From Myxococcaceae bacterium (GTDB lineage Bacteria; Myxococcota; Myxococcia; Myxococcales; Myxococcaceae): DNA of 37,468 nucleotides. The stretch lies in contig JAIBBQ010000041.1 in NCBI GenBank assembly GCA_019694595.1, positions 1 to 37,468 of the forward strand, given 5' to 3'. The number at the start of each line of letters is the position of its first letter. The stretch's first letter is position 1. The position numbers and the translations under genes were made by a program. The notes under the pieces were generated by a model. That model saw only the letters and a list, made by a program, of their open reading frames with translations. It did no database searches and was not told where the DNA came from. Positions 7,430 to 15,001 of the stretch are shown here, one piece after another.

Positions 7430-7903
7430 ATGAAGACCTTCGCCATCGCAGCCCTCCTCGGTTCGGCGCTCGTGTTCGCCGCCGCCCCCAAGCCTGCCGC
7501 GGCGCCCGCGGCGCCCGCGGCCCCCGCCTTCGTGCTCGGCGGCGACGCGGCGAAGGGTGAGACCACGTACAAGACGATGTGCGCGCCGTGCCACGGCGAC
7601 AAGGGCAAGGGCGACGGCGCGGCCGCCGCGACGCTCAACCCCAAGCCGGCGGACTTCACCGACCCGGCCCGCGCCGCGTCCGCCACCGACGAGTACATCT
7701 ACAAGATGGTGAAGGACGGCGGCGCCGCCAACGGCAAGTCGCCGCTGATGGTCGCCTGGGGCCCGGTGCTCGGCGACGACGCCAAGGTCCGCGACGTGGC
7801 GGCCTACGTGCGCTCGCTGTCGAAGTCGGCGGCGCCCGCGGCGCCCGCGGCCCCCGCGGCTCCCGCCAAGGGCGCGGCGCCGGCGAAGAAGCCGGCGAAG
7901 TGA
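7430..7903 (+). CDS. periplasmic monohaem cytochrome c (class I)
   Basis: The 157-aa protein has a cleavable signal peptide (MKTFAIAALLGSALVFAAA), an Ala/Pro-rich linker, and one cytochrome c domain (about 37-130) with haem motif CAPCH followed by GDKGKGDGAA. A candidate distal Met lies in SPLMVAW. The C-terminus is a second Ala/Pro/Lys linker (APAAPAAPA, then KKPAK), which may tether the domain or contact partners. It is the first + strand gene of the respiratory supercluster, with AAGGA 9 bases before the ATG. It is probably a soluble or loosely tethered electron carrier. The Sco fusion gene follows after 29 bases. Confidence 0.88.
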   Translation: MKTFAIAALLGSALVFAAAPKPAAAPAAPAAPAFVLGGDAAKGETTYKTMCAPCHGDKGKGDGAAAATLNPKPADFTDPARAASATDEYIYKMVKDGGAANGKSPLMVAWGPVLGDDAKVRDVAAYVRSLSKSAAPAAPAAPAAPAKGAAPAKKPAK

Positions 7904-7932
7904 CCCGCGCGACGCGATAGAGGGGCTGCTCG

Positions 7933-9033
7933 ATGGGCAAGCTCCTCGTCGCCGTCGCCGCGCTGGCAGTGCTCTCGCTCGCCGCGGTGGTGGCCCTGCG
8001 CCTGTCGGGGCGGGGCCCGGACCGCGCCGAGCGCTTCGCCGACCAGGGGGCGCGTCAGACGCTGGCGCCGCTGTGGCCCGCGCCCGACTTCGCCTTTCCC
8101 GACCAGCATGGCCGCACCGTCACCGCGGCGTCGCTGCGCGGCAAGGTCTGGGTGGCGGACTTCGTCTTCACCCGCTGCCGCACGCTGTGCCCGATGCTCA
8201 CCGCGAAGTTCGTGCAGCTCCAGCGCCGGCTCGCGGGCGTCGACGTCGCCTTCGTGTCCTTCTCGGTCGATCCGGCGAACGACACCCCCGAGGTGCTCGC
8301 CGCCTACGCCCGGCAGTGGGCGAGCGACGAGCCGAGGTGGTCGCTCCTGGCCACCGGCGCGACGACCTTGCCGCCGCTGGTGAAGGGCTTCCGCGTCACC
8401 GCGGCGCCGTCGGAGGCGGGCGCGGTGGACCCCATCGTGCACTCCTCGGTGTTCGTGCTGGTCGACGGCCAGGGGCAGGTGCGCGGCGTGTTCGACAGCG
8501 AAGAGCGCGAGGACTTCGAGGCGCTCCAGCGCGGCGTGCGCGCGCTCGCCGCCCCTGCCGCGCCGGTCGAAGCGCCGGCGCTCGAGCCCGCGGCGCAGTA
8601 CCACGCGCTCGGCTGCGCCAGCTGCCACGAGCGGCCCGAGCTCGCGCCGGCCCTCGACGGGCTCGCCGGCCAGCGGCGCACGCTGGACAACGGGCTGCTC
8701 GCGGTCGCCGACGCGGCGTACGTGCGCGAGGCCATCGTGGCGCCCGAGGCCCGGCGGGTGCGTGGCTACCCGCTGCGCATGCCGAGCTACGACGGGCTGC
8801 TCGCTCCCGCGGAGCTCGACGCCCTGGTGGCCTGGGTGCTGGCGCGGCCGAAGGCGGGGCAGGGCGCGGCCGAGGCGGGGCTGGCCGAAGACCCCATCTG
8901 CCACATGGCGGTGCGGGTGGTGGACGACACGCCCCGGGTGGTCTCCGACGGGGGGACCGAGTACTTCTGCTCATCGCTCTGTCGAGAGCGGTACCTCGCG
9001 CTGGCGGGCCTTTCCGCCGACGCCGGGCGCTGA
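7933..9033 (+). CDS. Sco1/SenC - cytochrome c - YHS-like triple fusion
   Basis: The 366-aa protein has an N-terminal membrane anchor (residues 3-23). A Sco1/SenC thioredoxin-fold domain follows (about 45-205) with copper ligands C82 and C86 (RCRTLCP) and H170 (IVHSSVFVL). A cytochrome c domain (about 222-305) carries CASCH (228-232) and a candidate distal Met in LRMPSY (283). The C-terminal module (about 317-358) is YHS-like: DPICHMAV, then EYFCSSLCRERYL, with Cys at 323, 346 and 350. Sco proteins deliver copper to the CuA site of oxidase subunit II, encoded four genes downstream. The haem could tie thiol/copper redox state to the respiratory chain and the YHS-type Cys cluster could hold metal; both are inferences. 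The three domains are in one uninterrupted frame, so this is a true fusion in this sequence. Confidence 0.88.
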   Translation: MGKLLVAVAALAVLSLAAVVALRLSGRGPDRAERFADQGARQTLAPLWPAPDFAFPDQHGRTVTAASLRGKVWVADFVFTRCRTLCPMLTAKFVQLQRRLAGVDVAFVSFSVDPANDTPEVLAAYARQWASDEPRWSLLATGATTLPPLVKGFRVTAAPSEAGAVDPIVHSSVFVLVDGQGQVRGVFDSEEREDFEALQRGVRALAAPAAPVEAPALEPAAQYHALGCASCHERPELAPALDGLAGQRRTLDNGLLAVADAAYVREAIVAPEARRVRGYPLRMPSYDGLLAPAELDALVAWVLARPKAGQGAAEAGLAEDPICHMAVRVVDDTPRVVSDGGTEYFCSSLCRERYLALAGLSADAGR

Positions 9034-9190
9034 TCGGTCGGGCGCATCACCGCTGCTGCTGAAGGCGTTGAGCCCAGGGCATTCATCGCCTGCAATTCTC
9101 TTGGCTTGCCAGCAGTGGTGTGACAAGTCCTCGCGCCGCGCTGCGGGGCGTTTCTCACGCCATCTTGCAACGTCGTTGGAGCTCATTCGC

Positions 9191-9841
9191 ATGCCTCGAA
9201 CCTCGAACTTCGCGCCGTTGATCGTGACCGCGCTCGCCGGCCTGCTCGCGCAGGGCTGTGTGCGGCCCGACGGCGCTCACCCCACGCTGCCCGGCCAGGA
9301 GCTCTTCCGCGCCTGCGTGGCGTGCCACGGCACCGAAGGCCAGGGGACGCCGTCGGTCGCGGCGCCGCCCATCGCCGGTCTGCCCGCCTGGTACGTGGAA
9401 GCCCAGCTGGGCAAGTTCCGCTCCGGCCTGCGCGGCTACCACCCCGACGACGCCGAAGGCCTGCGCATGCGGCCGATGTCTCGCCAGATGATGGACGAGG
9501 CCGAGGTGAAGGCGGTCTCCGAGTACGTGTCGACGCTGGCGCTCAAGCCGCAGGCGCCCACGCTCACCGGCGGCGACGCCGAGAAGGGCAAGGCGGCGTA
9601 CGGCACCTGCATGGCGTGCCACGGCGACAAGGGGCAGGGGAACCCGGCGCTCAAGGCGCCCCCCATCGCCGGCCAGGCCGACTGGTACCTGCTGGCCCAG
9701 CTGCAGAAGTTCAAGGGCGGCCTGCGCGGCACCAACCCGGCCGACGTCTCGGGCGGCCAGATGCGGCCGATGTCGCTCACGCTCGCCGACGAGCAGGCGA
9801 TGAAGAACGTCATCGCGCACATCGGCACGCTCCCCCGCTGA
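9191..9841 (+). CDS. dihaem cytochrome c lipoprotein (cytochrome c4-like tandem)
   Basis: The 216-aa protein has a lipoprotein signal (LAGLLAQGC, lipid Cys about residue 19), followed by two homologous class I cytochrome domains. Each has a haem motif (CVACH and CMACH) followed by an APPIAGLPAWYVEAQL or APPIAGQADWYLLAQL segment and an RMRPMS or QMRPMS distal-Met motif. The internal duplication is obvious by eye and resembles cytochrome c4. It probably sits on the outer face of the inner membrane, feeding electrons to the oxidase. The ATG at 9191 is chosen because it directly begins the signal peptide; no strong ribosome binding site is seen. The 157 bases upstream (9034-9190) hold nothing I can name. 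Confidence 0.9.
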   Translation: MPRTSNFAPLIVTALAGLLAQGCVRPDGAHPTLPGQELFRACVACHGTEGQGTPSVAAPPIAGLPAWYVEAQLGKFRSGLRGYHPDDAEGLRMRPMSRQMMDEAEVKAVSEYVSTLALKPQAPTLTGGDAEKGKAAYGTCMACHGDKGQGNPALKAPPIAGQADWYLLAQLQKFKGGLRGTNPADVSGGQMRPMSLTLADEQAMKNVIAHIGTLPR

Positions 9842-9858
9842 TCGAAAGCCCATCGACC

Positions 9859-9978
9859 ATGTCCAACGCACCCGCACCGGCCGACGCTTCCGACTCGCTG
9901 GCCAGGACCATCTTCACCCTCACCGTGGTGGGCGCCATCGCCTTCTGCGGCGTGGTCATCGTCTTCGTCCTGAACTGA
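9859..9978 (+). CDS. 39-aa single-span membrane protein of the oxidase operon
   Basis: ATG at 9859 opens a 39-residue frame (MSNAPAPADASDSLARTIFT...) ending seven bases before the GTG of subunit II. After a short polar N-terminus, residues 17-38 form one hydrophobic helix (FTLTVVGAIAFCGVVIVFVL). Position between a cytochrome gene and ctaC, tight spacing on both sides and the clean membrane helix argue for a real gene. Small single-helix subunits (such as CcoQ or bacterial subunit IV types) occur in many haem-copper oxidases, so an accessory oxidase subunit is the likely role. I do not recognise a named family. Confidence 0.7.
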   Translation: MSNAPAPADASDSLARTIFTLTVVGAIAFCGVVIVFVLN

Positions 9979-9985
9979 GGCCCAC

Positions 9986-10711
9986 GTGATCGACCACTAC
10001 GTCCCCGCCGCCTCGACCTTCGCGCCCCACATCGACGACCTGATCATCTTGATCGGCGCGGTGGTGGGCTTCTGGGGCCTGCTCGCCGAGGTGGTGTTCA
10101 TCGGCCTCATCCTCAAGTTCAAGGCCGAGCCCGGGGTGAAGTCGAAGTACGTCTCGGGCGAGCTGCCCAAGGAGAAGCGGTGGGTGTCGATTCCCCACTA
10201 CGCGACCCTGGCGTTCGACCTGCTCATCCTCGTGATGGCCTTGCGGGTGTGGCACGAAGTGAAGCTCGAGATGCCCAAGCCCGACGAGACGGTGCGGGTC
10301 ATCGCCCAGCAGTGGGCGTGGACCTTCGTGCACCCCGGGGCCGACGGCATCCTCGACACCTCCGACGACATCACCACCATCGACGAGCTGCACGTGGTGA
10401 ACGACAAGACGTACCAGTTCGAGCTCACCAGCCGTGACGTGCTGCACAGCTTCTCGGTGCCGGTCTTCCGCCTGAAGCAAGACGCGATTCCCGGCCGCAT
10501 CATCAAGGGCTGGTTCAAGCCCACGATGACCGGGCAGTTCGACATCCAGTGCACGGAGATCTGCGGCATCGGCCACGGCCTGATGCCCGCGCGCATCGTC
10601 ATCGAGACGGCGGACCAGCACGCGAACTGGGTGAAGGCCAACACGGCCCTCGCCGCGGTCGCGCCGGCTGCGCCCGCTCCCACCCCCACGCCCACCGGAG
10701 GCATGCCATGA
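9986..10711 (+). CDS. ctaC: cytochrome c oxidase subunit II (CuA), no cytochrome c domain
   Basis: The 241-aa subunit has two transmembrane helices (about 18-44 and 75-90) and a periplasmic cupredoxin domain. All CuA ligands are present: H154 (VLHSFSVP), C189, E191, C193, H197 and M200 (CTEICGIGHGLM). An aromatic stretch (QQWAWTF) for electron entry is at about 108-114. It accepts electrons from cytochrome c and passes them to haem a in subunit I. It ends in an Ala/Pro/Thr tail right after the CuA domain, so it is not a caa3-type fused subunit. There is no N-terminal signal peptide. It starts at GTG, and the stop overlaps the ctaD ATG (ATGA). Confidence 0.96.
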   Translation: MIDHYVPAASTFAPHIDDLIILIGAVVGFWGLLAEVVFIGLILKFKAEPGVKSKYVSGELPKEKRWVSIPHYATLAFDLLILVMALRVWHEVKLEMPKPDETVRVIAQQWAWTFVHPGADGILDTSDDITTIDELHVVNDKTYQFELTSRDVLHSFSVPVFRLKQDAIPGRIIKGWFKPTMTGQFDIQCTEICGIGHGLMPARIVIETADQHANWVKANTALAAVAPAAPAPTPTPTGGMP

Positions 10712-12423
10712 GCGCCGCTGCCGCGACGCACGCCGAGGCGGGTCACCACGACCACGCCCACCACGAACCCGGCTTCATCGAGAAGTACCTGTGGTCGACC
10801 GACCACAAGATGATCGGCTTCCAGTACCTCTTCACCGGCATGCTGATGGCGCTGGTGGGCGGGTTCACCGTCTACGCCTTCCGCATGCAGCTCGCGTTTC
10901 CGGGCGTCGCGGTGCCGGGCTACGGCCGGGTGACGGCGAGCGACTACAACGCGCTCATCACCACCCACGGCTCGGTGATGATCTTCTGGGTGGCGATGCC
11001 GGTGCTGATCGCCGCGCTGGGCAACTACCTCATCCCGCTGATGATCGGCTGCGACGACATGGTGTTCCCGCGGCTGAACCGCCTCTCGTACCAGATCTTC
11101 CTGGTGAGCGCGGTCATCCTCATGGCGTCGTTCTTCGTGCAGGGCGGCGCCTTCGGCGGCGCGTGGACCGCGTACCCGCCGCTGTCGGCGAAGGCGGAAT
11201 ACAGCCTCACCGGCACGGGCTCCTCGATGTGGTTGCTCGCGGTGGCGCTGGAATTCGTCGCCTTCCTCCTCGGCGGCATCAACTTCGTCACCACGGTCAT
11301 GAACTCCCGCGCGCCGGGCATGAAGATGTTCGACGTGCCGATGGTGGTGTGGATGATCATCATCGCCTCCATCCTCTTCATGGCGTCGGTGGGCCCGCTG
11401 GTCGCCGGCGCGGTGATGCTGCTGTTCGACCAGAACTTCCACACCGGCTTCTTCGACCCTGCCAAGGGCGGCGACCCGGTGCTGTGGCAGCACCTCTTCT
11501 GGTTCTTCGGTCACCCCGAGGTGTACGTGGTGCTGCTGCCGGCCATGGGCATCGTGGCGGAGATCATCACCGTCTTCTCGCGCAAGAAGCTCTTCGCGTA
11601 CAAGACGGTGCTCTACACGGCGGTGGGCACGGGCGTGCTCTCGTTCTTCGTGTGGGCGCACCACCAGTTCGTCGCCGGCATCGACCCGCGCATGGCGAAC
11701 GTGTTCTCGGTGACCACGCTGCTCATCTCCATTCCGGTCGCGGAGATGGTCTTCGTCTACATCGGCACGCTCTACGGCGGCTCGATTCGCCTGACCACGC
11801 CGATGCTGTGGGCGCTGGCCTTCATCGGCGAGTTCTTGATCGGCGGCGTCACCGGCATCTTCCTGGGCGCGGCCGGCGCGGACATCTACTTCCACGACAC
11901 GTACTTCGTCATCGCGCACTTCCACTACACGTTCTTCCCCATCGCCTTCATCGCGGTGTTCGCCGCCATCACCTACTGGTTCCCCAAGATGTTCGGGCGA
12001 ATGATGAACGAGACGTTCGGCAAGGTGCACTTCTGGGGCACCATCATTCCGTTCAACTTCATCTTCATTCCGCTGTTCGTGCTCGGCACGCGCGGCGACC
12101 ACCGGCGCATCTACGACTACCGGCACTTCCCCGACCTGATGAAGGCGGGCATGCAGGACCTGCGCATCCTGGCGACCATCTCGCTGCTCACGCTGCTCGC
12201 GTTCCAGGTGGTGTTCCTGGTGAACTTCTTCGTCTCGCTGAAGAAGGGCCCCAAGGCGAGCAAGAACCCGTGGAACGCGAACACCCTGGAATGGGTCGCG
12301 CCCTCGCCCCCGCCGCACGGCAACTTCCCCGAAGGGCTGCCGAACGTGTACCGCGGGCCGTACGAGTACGGGCACCCTGACCGGGCCGAAGACTACTGGC
12401 CGCAGAACGTGGAAGGAGCGTAA
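10708..12423 (+). CDS. ctaD: cytochrome c oxidase subunit I (haem-copper, A-type)
   Basis: The 571-aa catalytic subunit reduces oxygen to water and pumps protons. Ligands visible are H87 for the low-spin haem (TTHGSVM), and the CuB/Tyr motif GHPEVYVV with H269, E271 and Y273. E271 in GHPEV marks the A1 type. The remaining ligands are H318/H319 (WAHHQF) and H404/H406 (AHFHY) for haem a3 and haem a. About 12 hydrophobic helices span residues 35-545. A His-rich N-terminus (HAEAGHHDHAHHE) is unusual and might bind metal. ATG at 10708 overlaps the ctaC stop. Confidence 0.97.
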   Translation: MSAAAATHAEAGHHDHAHHEPGFIEKYLWSTDHKMIGFQYLFTGMLMALVGGFTVYAFRMQLAFPGVAVPGYGRVTASDYNALITTHGSVMIFWVAMPVLIAALGNYLIPLMIGCDDMVFPRLNRLSYQIFLVSAVILMASFFVQGGAFGGAWTAYPPLSAKAEYSLTGTGSSMWLLAVALEFVAFLLGGINFVTTVMNSRAPGMKMFDVPMVVWMIIIASILFMASVGPLVAGAVMLLFDQNFHTGFFDPAKGGDPVLWQHLFWFFGHPEVYVVLLPAMGIVAEIITVFSRKKLFAYKTVLYTAVGTGVLSFFVWAHHQFVAGIDPRMANVFSVTTLLISIPVAEMVFVYIGTLYGGSIRLTTPMLWALAFIGEFLIGGVTGIFLGAAGADIYFHDTYFVIAHFHYTFFPIAFIAVFAAITYWFPKMFGRMMNETFGKVHFWGTIIPFNFIFIPLFVLGTRGDHRRIYDYRHFPDLMKAGMQDLRILATISLLTLLAFQVVFLVNFFVSLKKGPKASKNPWNANTLEWVAPSPPPHGNFPEGLPNVYRGPYEYGHPDRAEDYWPQNVEGA

Positions 12424-12428
12424 GGCCC

Positions 12429-13001
12429 GTGCAACGTCCCATCGCGACCACCCGCAGCGCCACGGGCATTCCCACCGGCCGGCTCGCCGTGTGGTGGGTC
12501 ATCGCCTCCGAAATCGTCATCTTCGGCGGCGTGCTCGGCTCCTACCTGATGCACCGCCTGGGTCACCCCGAGTGGTCGCACCAGTCGATTCACACCAACA
12601 CCTGGGCCGGCGCCTTCAACACCTTCGTGCTGCTCACCTCGTCGCTCTGCGCGGTGCTCGCGCACCAGGCGGCGGAAGCGAAGGACGGCAAGAAGGCGGC
12701 CCGGTTCCTGATGTTCACCGTGCTGGGCGGCCTGGTGTTCCTCATCGTGAAGAGCTTCGAGTGGAGCCACGAGATCCACGAAGGCTTCACCCTGACTTCC
12801 AACACCTTCTGGTCGTTCTATTACACGGCCGCCGGCCTGCACGGGCTCCACGTCATCGCCGGCATGGTGATCATGCTGATCATCATGCCCGACGTGATGA
12901 AGAACAAGGAGCTCCAGCGGGTCGAGAACATCGGCATCTACTGGCACTTCGTGGACATCGTGTGGATCTTCCTCTTCCCGCTGCTCTACATCGCCAAGTG
13001 A
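12429..13001 (+). CDS. ctaE: cytochrome c oxidase subunit III
   Basis: The 190-aa protein has five hydrophobic segments and family motifs VIASEIVIFGG (first helix, conserved Glu), SFEWSHEI near residue 115, and the HGLHVIAGMV helix. It lies five bases after ctaD and starts with GTG. Subunit III stabilises subunit I and the oxygen/proton entry region. It is short (five rather than seven helices), as in many bacterial caa3/bo3-type enzymes. A second subunit III-like gene lies at 13456. Confidence 0.93.
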   Translation: MQRPIATTRSATGIPTGRLAVWWVIASEIVIFGGVLGSYLMHRLGHPEWSHQSIHTNTWAGAFNTFVLLTSSLCAVLAHQAAEAKDGKKAARFLMFTVLGGLVFLIVKSFEWSHEIHEGFTLTSNTFWSFYYTAAGLHGLHVIAGMVIMLIIMPDVMKNKELQRVENIGIYWHFVDIVWIFLFPLLYIAK

Positions 13002-13007
13002 CCAACC

Positions 13008-13454
13008 ATGGCTGACACTGCACACGCCGCTGCTCCTGCTCCTGGCGCCGCCCCCGCGGGGCACCACCACGGGCCGAGCTACGTGAAGATCTGGGCCATC
13101 TTGCTCGGGCTGCTCGTGGTCTCGGTCGCCGGTCCCTTCCTCGGCATCCGCGTGGTGACGCTCATCACCGCGTTCGGCATCGCGCTGGTGAAGGCGTACA
13201 TCGTGGCCAAGTACTTCATGCACATCAACCTGGAGCGGAAGTTCGTCACCTACCTGCTGGTGACGATGATCGTGCTCATGGGCCTGATGGTGGGCGCCGT
13301 CTCGCCCGACGTGATGAAGCACGACGGCGCGCGCTGGGAAAACGTGGCCGCCAAGAAGGCGGTGGAGCGCGGCGAGGCCGCGGCCGCCGCCGGTGAAGGC
13401 CACCACGCCGAAGGCGGCGAGGCCGCGCCGCACGCCGCTCCCGCCGAGCACTGA
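13008..13454 (+). CDS. ctaF: cytochrome c oxidase subunit IV (COX4_pro/CyoD type)
   Basis: The 148-aa protein has three hydrophobic helices (about 27-50, 52-72 and 83-103) with the characteristic KAYIVAKYFMHINLE loop between helices 2 and 3. Both ends are extended by low-complexity Ala/His sequence. The His-rich N-terminus (PAGHHHG) and the C-terminal tail (GHHAEGGEAAPHAAPAEH) are longer than usual. It sits between the two subunit III-like genes, six bases after ctaE and one base before the next GTG. The role is a structural subunit of the oxidase. Confidence 0.9.
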   Translation: MADTAHAAAPAPGAAPAGHHHGPSYVKIWAILLGLLVVSVAGPFLGIRVVTLITAFGIALVKAYIVAKYFMHINLERKFVTYLLVTMIVLMGLMVGAVSPDVMKHDGARWENVAAKKAVERGEAAAAAGEGHHAEGGEAAPHAAPAEH

Positions 13455-13455
13455 C

Positions 13456-14046
13456 GTGAGCACCGCGGCCACGCTCCAGGCGCAGCGCGAGGCCGTCCGC
13501 CGGCCGGTGGTCCCGTCGGCGGTGCTGGGCACGCTCATCTTCGTGGTCTCCGAGACCATGTTCTTCGTGGGCATGATCAGCGCCTTCACCATCAGCAAGG
13601 CGGGCGCGCTGCCCGGCACCTGGCCGGTGCCCGGTCAGCCGATGCTCCCGGCCGCGTCCACCGCGCTCAACACCGCGGCGCTGATGCTCTCGGGCGTGCT
13701 GCTGCTGGTGGGCCAGCGCCTGTGGGCGAAGCAGCACGCGCAGGCGAAGTTCGTGGTGCTGGCGGCCTGGGCCCTGGGCCTCGCCTTCGTCGCGCTCCAG
13801 GGCCGCGAGTGGGCGGCGCTGCTCTCGCAGGGCCTCACCATGGGCTCGAGCCGGCTGGGCGCGTTCTTCTACCTCATCGTCGGCACCCACGCGCTGCACG
13901 CCGTGGCGGCGCTGGTGTTCCTCGGTCTGGCGCTGGTGCAGCTGTTCCGCGGCACCCTGAAGGGCGGGCTGTTCTTCGGCGCGCAGACCTTCTGGTACTT
14001 CGTGGTGGTGCTCTGGCCCGTCATCTACGCGCGGGTGTACTTCTGA
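13456..14046 (+). CDS. second cytochrome c oxidase subunit III-like protein
   Basis: The 196-aa protein starts with GTG one base after the subunit IV stop; the frame is open further upstream but that part is a shadow. It has five hydrophobic segments with subunit III features: VSETMFFVGMISAF (helix 1 with conserved Glu), LQGREWAALL, LIVGTHALHAVAAL and the C-terminal WYFVVVLWPVIYARVYF. It is clearly a homologue of ctaE but diverged from it. It may be a second subunit III or may replace the missing two helices of the short CtaE, so that both together complete the fold. The latter is inference. Confidence 0.87.
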   Translation: MSTAATLQAQREAVRRPVVPSAVLGTLIFVVSETMFFVGMISAFTISKAGALPGTWPVPGQPMLPAASTALNTAALMLSGVLLLVGQRLWAKQHAQAKFVVLAAWALGLAFVALQGREWAALLSQGLTMGSSRLGAFFYLIVGTHALHAVAALVFLGLALVQLFRGTLKGGLFFGAQTFWYFVVVLWPVIYARVYF

Positions 14047-14282
14047 GCGCGCGCACGGCGAGGCTCCTGTCGCTCGCGTTCGCGCTCGTCGCGCTGCCTG
14101 CGCTCGCCTGCCCGGTGTGCGGCGTGGGCCAGGCGGACACCGAGTGGGCGTACATCGCGATGACCGCGGTGCTGTCGCTCCTGCCGCTGGGCATGATGGG
14201 GGGCGTGGCCTTCTGGCTGTACCGCCGCGCCCGCGCCCACGCGCTGGAGCTCGAGCCCCACAAGGGGCGGAGCGGCGGTTGA
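14043..14282 (+). CDS. small exported CPVCG membrane protein of the oxidase operon
   Basis: The frame has no ATG/GTG/TTG at a suitable place. The best start is CTG at 14043, overlapping the previous stop (CTGA), giving 79 residues. A signal-like hydrophobic N-terminus (RLLSLAFALVALPALA) is followed at once by CPVCGVGQAD, then a transmembrane helix (about 42-60) and a basic tail. I recall similar CPVC/CPVCG small proteins in oxidase operons of myxobacteria and Bdellovibrio. The CPVC pair next to a Sco-like gene suggests copper or thiol handling during CuA assembly, which is inference. The overlaps on both sides (CTGA and TTGA) support translation. Confidence 0.7.
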   Translation: MSARTARLLSLAFALVALPALACPVCGVGQADTEWAYIAMTAVLSLLPLGMMGGVAFWLYRRARAHALELEPHKGRSGG

Positions 14283-14869
14283 AGACGCTCAAGAACCCGT
14301 TCGTCCTCGCCTTCGTCTTCGGCCTCGTCTTCCTCACCGCGCTGCCCCTCATGCAGAAGCGGTTCCTCTCGGCGCCGAAGCCGCTCGGGCCGCTGGGGCC
14401 GTGGGTGCTCACGAGCCTCGACGGCGGCACCGAGGTGAAGAGCGAGGCGCTCGAAGGTCACGTGCTGCTCGCCACCTTCGCGCCCAGCCCCTGCCAGGCG
14501 ACCTGCCGCGACCGCACCGCGGCGCTGGGGCGCGCGCTGGAGCACACCGACGACCTGGGCGACCGGGTGCACCTGCTCACCGTGGCGGCGCCCGGGGCCG
14601 AAGCCGAGCTGTGGGGCCGCGAAGGCCCCCGCTGGCACCTGGTGACCGGCACGCCGGAGGCACTCACGCCCCTGTTCGCCCACGTGCGCGACGCCTGGGC
14701 CGCCTTCGCCGGCACCGACGCCGGCACCACGGTGGACGAGCTGTCGGGCCTGCCCGCCTACGTGGTGGTGGACCCCAAGGGGCAGATCCGCGGCTTCTGG
14801 CGCGACGACGCCGCCGGCCGTGGAAACGCCATCAACGCCGCGCGGTTGCTCGCCCGGCACGACCTCTGA
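14279..14869 (+). CDS. Sco1/SenC-like thioredoxin-fold protein lacking the copper His
   Basis: The 196-aa membrane-anchored protein starts at TTG, overlapping the previous stop, with GGAG 6 bases upstream. One N-terminal helix (residues 7-25) is followed by a thioredoxin fold with the Sco-type CxxxC (C72, C76 in PSPCQATCRDR). The segment that should carry the copper-binding His reads ELSGLPAYVVVDPKGQ, with no His where the other Sco protein has IVHSS. It may act as a thiol reductase for CuA cysteines rather than a copper carrier. It is the last gene of the oxidase part of the cluster; a small hairpin follows, then the ACIII genes. Confidence 0.8.
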   Translation: MKTLKNPFVLAFVFGLVFLTALPLMQKRFLSAPKPLGPLGPWVLTSLDGGTEVKSEALEGHVLLATFAPSPCQATCRDRTAALGRALEHTDDLGDRVHLLTVAAPGAEAELWGREGPRWHLVTGTPEALTPLFAHVRDAWAAFAGTDAGTTVDELSGLPAYVVVDPKGQIRGFWRDDAAGRGNAINAARLLARHDL

Positions 14870-14873
14870 AGAG

Positions 14874-14891
14874 CGAGGGGCAAGTCCCTCG
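14874..14891. terminator. hairpin between oxidase and ACIII genes
   Basis: CGAGGG-GCAAGT-CCCTCG is a perfect 6-bp stem with a 6-base loop, starting 5 bases after the Sco-like stop. No T-run follows. It could attenuate read-through or stabilise an mRNA end. The 92 bases after it, up to actA, contain a more AT-rich stretch (about 14930-14955) that could hold a separate act promoter. Confidence 0.35.
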
Positions 14892-15001
14892 AATGGATCG
14901 AAGAACCCCTTCCCACACCCACCCGATTTCACTGTCGTTTCTTTGCTTGAGCATCGAGGGCGGTGCCAGTACACGCCCTCGTTCCGCGAGGTCTCACCGA
15001 C

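Noticed and set aside
9095..9130. Sigma-54 promoter upstream of the dihaem cytochrome (TTGGCTTGCCAG)
   Set aside because: The GG to GC spacing does not match the -24/-12 requirement.
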